The position numbers and the translations under genes were made by a program. Positions 59,580-64,000 of a stretch of 64,000 bases of DNA are shown one piece after another. Below the pieces are notes generated by a model. That model was not told the origin of the DNA. It searched no databases and was given only the letters and a program-made list of their open reading frames with translations. Origin of the DNA: Silurus meridionalis (Eukaryota; Chordata; Actinopteri; Siluriformes; Siluridae). The stretch spans positions 5,763,001 through 5,827,000 of the forward strand of contig NC_060891.1 in NCBI RefSeq assembly GCF_014805685.1, in the 5' to 3' direction. The first letter of the stretch is position 1. Every line of letters starts with the position of its first letter.

Positions 59580-60540
59580 GGACTCTTGTTTTAAGCAGGA
59601 AAGACAGAGACAAAGACAGAGTCACAGACACAGCTTTAGAAAGAGTGAAAAACAAATAAAGAGACAGCAAGAGAGAGACATATACAGTGAGACAGAGACA
59701 TTTACTAAAAGAGACACAGAGACAATTAGATAGAGAAAATAGAGAGACAAAGATAGCGGGATATAGCCACTTCCTGTTGGAAGTGTTTATCCCGAGCTAC
59801 TCTTAATGATCTCATTTACTAAATGAGCAGTAGTGAGTTAAGTGCTTGCTCAGGTGCCCAAAATTGGCAGCTTGGAGGTGTTAAACATGTATCATATTTA
59901 CAGCATGTGATATGTATGTAAGCATATGTACAGTGATTAAATATAAAGGCTATATCAGTGCAGAGATGTGTGGACATCATTAAGAGCCTTAGCTATGTTT
60001 CCACACGGACAGTTAATGAGGTGATACCGGAGAAACTGCACCTCTTCAAGTCAAGTCAGGAAGCTTATATATATAAAATTATAGACATTTTACAGATTTG
60101 AATGATGTATTGTTTTTATCTGTACAATCAATAAAGACAGTAATTTAAGTTTGTGTCGCTATTATGAGGGAAAAACCCACAAAACGCCAACCAGAGGGTT
60201 AATTGTGTAAAACATGGCGGATTTGGTGTTTGATTTGAGACTTGGCGCAGAAATAAAACAAAAGTTTACTGATTAAAAATATTTTTATCTGGAGTTTATT
60301 TATTTATTTTATATCTAAGAAAGGACGTCGTGGATAAACGTATTTTTTGCCGAAGGTTTTAATTGCGCCTCTTTTTTATTTAGTTATTTATTTATGTATT
60401 TACATTTTCTATAAAAATGATGAAACAGAAATGCGGGCTGAATTGATAGCGTTAATAAAATTTAGAGCCATTTACAATCATTTTAATTTTGACAGCCAAA
60501 TATACATACAAATATACATACAAATATACATACATACATA
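59580..60540. other. No gene recognised
   Basis: Contains an AGAGACA-rich stretch (59595-59755), then AT-rich sequence. No exon or transposase motif. Confidence 0.4.
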
Positions 60541-60542
60541 CA

Positions 60543-60616
<74 letters not shown>
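60543..60616. repeat. (TA)n microsatellite
   Basis: TA run preceded by 'atacatacaaat' repeats. Confidence 0.96.
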
Positions 60617-60621
<5 letters not shown>

Positions 60622-60644
60622 CAAGACGAATTAAAAATGTTGTT

Positions 60645-60975
60645 ACCTAATGAATGTATCCAGGCTGAAGATTCACATATAGAACACAAGCAGAGAAAAG
60701 ATGATGATGATCAGGAATGTGTCTGTTCTCAGTCATGTTTACATCACTGACTCCCTCTGTCTCATCCACATTAACCCCAAACTTCTTACTGCCTTCTGCC
60801 TGCTGATTCTTAGCTCCGTAAACTAGTCTACATCTGTGGTGAGTGAGAGTCAGGACTTTATACACCAGTGGATTGAAAAAGACACGCAATGACAGGAAAT
60901 CGGTTGTTCGGCTGAAATCGGCGCACAGTGAAAATAAAAAAAATATTTCACCAAATTAATGGATTAAAACTAAAG
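60645..60975 (-). other. Unrecognised ORF region
   Basis: An 80-codon minus-strand ORF (60889-60647) is not low-complexity: it is Lys/Glu/His-rich, with 'YKVLTLTHHRCRLVYGAK' and 'KKFGVNVDETEG'. I cannot assign a family. It could be an internal relic of the surrounding mobile element. Confidence 0.25.
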
Positions 60976-61419
60976 TAACGAGCCGGTTTTGAAAATGTAA
61001 AAAGTAAAAAGTACAGATATTTGTGTAAAAATGTAATGAGTAAAAGTAAAATGTTGTCTGAAAAATAAATAGTGGAGTAAAGTACTGATACCAAAAAAAT
61101 CTACTTAAGTGCAGTAACAAATTATTTGTATTCCGTTACTTCCCACCTCTGTTAATTAATGACTTTTATTGTTTAATTTTATTGAATACTACTTCAATAT
61201 TATATAAATATTAATATTCAAATTCAAATATTATTAAACAAATCAGGTACAATATTATGTGCAATATTACGTGCAATTTACGTGCAATACTACCTCAAAA
61301 CGACTTAAAAAGCGTACTTTTGTTTTTTTCTCCTATTCGTTATTACATTGTACTGTATATATACTGGTATTGTAGTATATGTATATTATTTTTAGATATT
61401 TGCATTTATTTTTATTTCT

Positions 61420-61612
61420 TTGTTATTATTATTATTATTATTATTGTTATTATTATTTATTTTTATTTCTGTTTTTTATTTTTTTGTATATTCTTCTTTT
61501 TTATATATATTTGCATCTATTTTTATTTCTTTGTCTTGCTGCTGTAACATAGAAATTTCCCCACTGTGGGACGAATAAAGGTTTATCTTATCTTATCTTA
61601 TCTTATCTTTCA
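61420..61612 (+). repeat. (ATT)n and a retroposon 3' tail with (TTATC)n
   Basis: The ATT-rich tract is followed by 'tttccccactgtgggacgaa', 'taaaggtttatc' and TTATC repeats, a 3' end typical of a fish retroposon. Confidence 0.65.
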
Positions 61613-61905
61613 GCTGCTCCCATTAGGGGTCGCCACAGCGGATCATCCGTCTCCATACCACCCCCTGTCCTCTACATCTGCCTCTTTCAAACCAACTACC
61701 TGCATGTCTTCCTTCACCACATCAGGCCGATCCTTAATGCAGTCTAACCTCCACCTTGAACCAGTCTGTCGTTCCTCTGCACACTTCACTGCTGTCACAC
61801 TGTCCTCATACATGTCCTGCACAACCCTCACATACTTCTTTGCTACACCTGACTTCCTCATACAATACCACAAGTCCTCTCTCCACCCTGTCGTATAGAC
61901 TCACT
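61613..61905 (-). mobile_element. RTE/Rex3-like LINE fragment with internal deletion
   Basis: The minus-strand ORF 61873-61643 starts with the RT segment 'CMRKSGVAKKYVRVVQDMYE'. It then jumps to a post-RT C-terminal-like segment ('RLDCIKDRPDVVKEDM'), skipping the catalytic middle. The 3' end is the 'ggcgacccctaatgggagca' tail. Confidence 0.8.
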
Positions 61906-61909
61906 GTTC

Positions 61910-62780
61910 ATCTCACTAACTCTCTTATGTTTGTTGTTATTGTCCACAGTCCCATGTCCTCATGGTTTGTTCTTCTCCTCTGTTTTTTAGTTCCGCCTTT
62001 TAGCATTCATCTAACACTTACAAACTTATGAACATATTTTAAAGATTCTACTATTTACTTAAGTTGTGAATAAAGTCATTTGTAATGACAGTTGTAAAAA
62101 GTTAGAAAAGAATGCAAAATAGAAGCATTTTTGTTAGTAGTCTAGTAGACCTTTGGACCTCACTGTTTTAAAAATGGTGCAAAAATTAGGAAGAGTAAAT
62201 TTTGGTTGAATTTGAATCGGTGTGTGGGGGATTTCTCTATAGTATTAACTATAGATTATGCAATCATTAAAAAAAATGTCCCTCTTCAGTGACTTTCATC
62301 CTGGTCAGGGTCACAGTGGATCTGTAACCAATCATGGAAATATTTGGTGCATGACAAGAGAATCCACTTCAGTCCATTGCAGGACATCATTTCTACTTAC
62401 CTGCATATTTTTGGACAGCGATAGGTGGAAACCTATGTGAAGGGAAGAGCATGCAACATTTCACAGACACTAACTTGAGCTCAAAATTAAACCAGAGACC
62501 CTGGAGCTGTGAGCTCGAAAGAAACCAATCAATAAGTGTATCACAGTTATCTCTGCTTTTCAAAAGTAGACTTTTACTTAATGTACTGCAGTGATTATAA
62601 AAGTGACTAGCCCTGTTCCTGGGAAGTATAAAAAAAAAAAAAAGAGGACACATAATGAAGTCTATACAATTCATTGGTAGCTTCGTACATTTTTCTCTAT
62701 AGCTTTATTATACAAAATGTGGTGAATGTGATTAACTATTATGTAACTATTTACAGAAATCTGTTGTACACACAGAGCCG
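61910..62780. other. No gene recognised
   Basis: AT-rich intergenic DNA; no exon or named repeat. Confidence 0.4.
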
Positions 62781-63054
62781 TCTCTCCCACTCATGATGGA
62801 CTCATCTCAACACATCTGGTACTACATTGAATGCTTTTCTTTAAATAATATTTATAGCATTTTGCAGATTTTTATTGGGGATATTTTTTTCAATTCACTG
62901 CATTTTGTATTGCTTTTAACAGTGGACATTTTCCTGAGCATCTTTATAGAAAGAAATATTTTACAAATACCAATTTATAAATTAGTCTCTATATGTTTAT
63001 CCTTAATGAGTGAGCCAGTGGTCACAACAGCAATGGAAAACATTCTGAGATTAT

Positions 63055-63130
63055 ATAAGGAAGAAACCTTGTTAGGAACCAGGCTCAGAAGGGAACCATC
63101 CACATCTCGTGGACACCGAATGTCCATTCA
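63055..63130 (-). mobile_element. L2-like LINE 3'-end scrap, inverted
   Basis: 'gaagaaaccttgttaggaac', 'caggctcagaagggaaccat' and 'ccacatct' are the reverse complement order of the L2-type 3' region at 57334-57400. Confidence 0.65.
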
Positions 63131-63545
63131 TTATAGTTTCATTATTATTGAGGTTGTTAACTGTTCACTGATGAGCATTTGAATGCAAACCTGTTCAGTT
63201 GCAGCCCATCTGCAGTCATCTGCTTCAACACGTCATCTTCTGCCTCCAGCAACCACATCAGCTCTGAACATGTGGCCTGTTACACAAACTAAATATTGCT
63301 TGTTTTGTTTTGTATTATGTAGCATTTTCCAGTAAAAGACACTCTTAAAGGCTATCTGATTAAAAAAAAAATTGGAAGACATTTTGTTAAGAAGTGTCAA
63401 TCAAAAAAGGAAGTATGACAGATTTCTTTTATTTGTATTTTTGCTTTTTATGTCTCTCCTCTTTTGTGTTTAGTCTATTCTATCTATTTTGCCAGCATTT
63501 TATTGACAGAAAACATCAGTCACTTGTGTGCTCACTCACTCACAA

Positions 63546-63620
63546 GCGCACACACACACACACGCACGCACGCACACACGCACACACACATGCACACAAA
63601 CACATGCACACACAAACACA
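63546..63620. repeat. (CA)n-rich microsatellite
   Basis: CA repeats with CG and TG variants. The three overlapping Thr-His ORFs are artefacts. Confidence 0.9.
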
Positions 63621-63765
63621 GAGCCAGCATGTGCCTTCTTAAACCCACTCCAATGTTCATTCCACTGGAATGGACATAGATATCTCTGTGCTGTTTACAT
63701 CCACATGCTGGATCAACTGCTCAACAACTCAATTTAAGTAAATTATAGTCAGGACACCGACCATC

Positions 63766-63841
63766 ATGAGCTGCACTCTGGGACAGTTTACTAAAGGAGC
63801 TTCCTGGGAGGAACTCATCCAGGCAAGCATCCAGTCATTCG
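63766..63841 (+). CDS. Probable first coding exon of a RasGRP-family gene (partial)
   Basis: ATG at 63766 opens 25 codons ('MSCTLGQFTKGASWEELIQ', then 'ASIQSF') ending at a canonical donor 'tcg|gtatgtg' in phase 1. The motif 'LGxxxKGASxxxLIxxxIQSF' resembles the N-terminus of Ras guanyl-releasing proteins (diacylglycerol/calcium-responsive Ras/Rap exchange factors). There the next residue is Asp, which a G|AT split codon would give. Only this exon lies in the window; the REM, CDC25 and C1 domains would be to the right. The exon is short, so assignment is tentative. Confidence 0.5.
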
Positions 63842-63942
63842 GTATGTGATCTATTTCCTTCTGCTGACTGTGTTGACAATCCTGCAGTGTAACACAGGAG
63901 CATGATCTATTAATTTCATTTAGTAATAAGCTGCATAACCCT

Positions 63943-63943
63943 G

Positions 63944-64000
<57 letters not shown>
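63943..64000. repeat. (TCTG)n/(TCTA)n microsatellite at the window edge
   Basis: Tetranucleotide run continuing past the right edge. Confidence 0.95.

Larger units (their letters stand above)
57082..61159. mobile_element. Candidate composite hAT-type element, 4.06 kb
   Basis: CAGAGGTGG begins at 57090 and its reverse complement CCACCTCTG ends at 61151. Each is flanked by the same 8 bases, TTAATTAA (57082-57089 and 61152-61159), the target duplication length of hAT elements. Both subterminal regions contain repeated 'tacttaagta'-type motifs. No hAT transposase or BED finger is readable inside. The interior holds an L2-like 3' end, a tRNA-like tandem array and a TA microsatellite. Beyond about 10 bases the two ends are only loosely alike, and 57660-57677 also looks like a diverged end. 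Two separate short hAT elements are therefore a real alternative. Confidence 0.5.

Overview
This is nuclear DNA from a vertebrate, almost certainly a teleost fish. It is AT-rich, has widely spaced multi-exon genes with GT-AG introns, long CA and TA microsatellites, and a fish-type mobile element load (Tc1/mariner, L2-like LINEs, RTE/Rex3-like LINEs, hAT and Tigger-like elements, a tRNA-headed SINE). A 3' tail motif at about 12.06-12.15 kb is, as I remember it, common in ostariophysan fish such as catfishes, so that clade is a weak guess. Nothing looks bacterial or plasmid-like. Most ORFs longer than 60 codons are repeats, antisense shadows or microsatellite translations; the real genes had to be built exon by exon.

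Layout. 1-22 kb: gene-poor, with a diverged local duplication (735-1190 and 3812-4280), Tc1-like relics, a LINE relic (16.3-17.5 kb), a second transposon relic and a perfect foldback (18.7 kb). 22.14-24.80 kb: a five-exon 14-3-3 gene (+) with every splice site intact but one base missing from an A-run in exon 2. 26.7-30.3 kb: an L2-like LINE with a tRNA-Glu-type SINE inside it, then an RTE relic. 32.1-36.6 kb: a 15-coding-exon gene (+) whose first nine exons encode a Sec16-like (ACE1, COPII scaffold) region and whose last six encode a complete Pim-like serine/threonine kinase. All 14 junctions agree in phase and give one open frame of 622 codons. 36.7-42.5 kb: a Tigger-like element, a Tc1-like element, a foldback element and another perfect hairpin. 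42.6-57.05 kb: gcfc2 (+), 18 coding exons, 821 codons, with several transposons in its introns. 57.09-61.15 kb: a candidate composite hAT-type element flanked by identical 8-bp direct repeats, carrying an array of about eight tRNA-like units. 63.77-63.84 kb: a probable first coding exon of a RasGRP-family gene running off the right edge.

The genes do not form an operon-like pathway. gcfc2 is a nuclear splicing/transcription factor, 14-3-3 is a phosphoserine adaptor, and the Sec16-Pim gene would join an ER-exit-site scaffold fold to a constitutively active-type kinase. That fusion is the most novel item here. It rests on reading-frame and splice-phase logic and needs transcript evidence.
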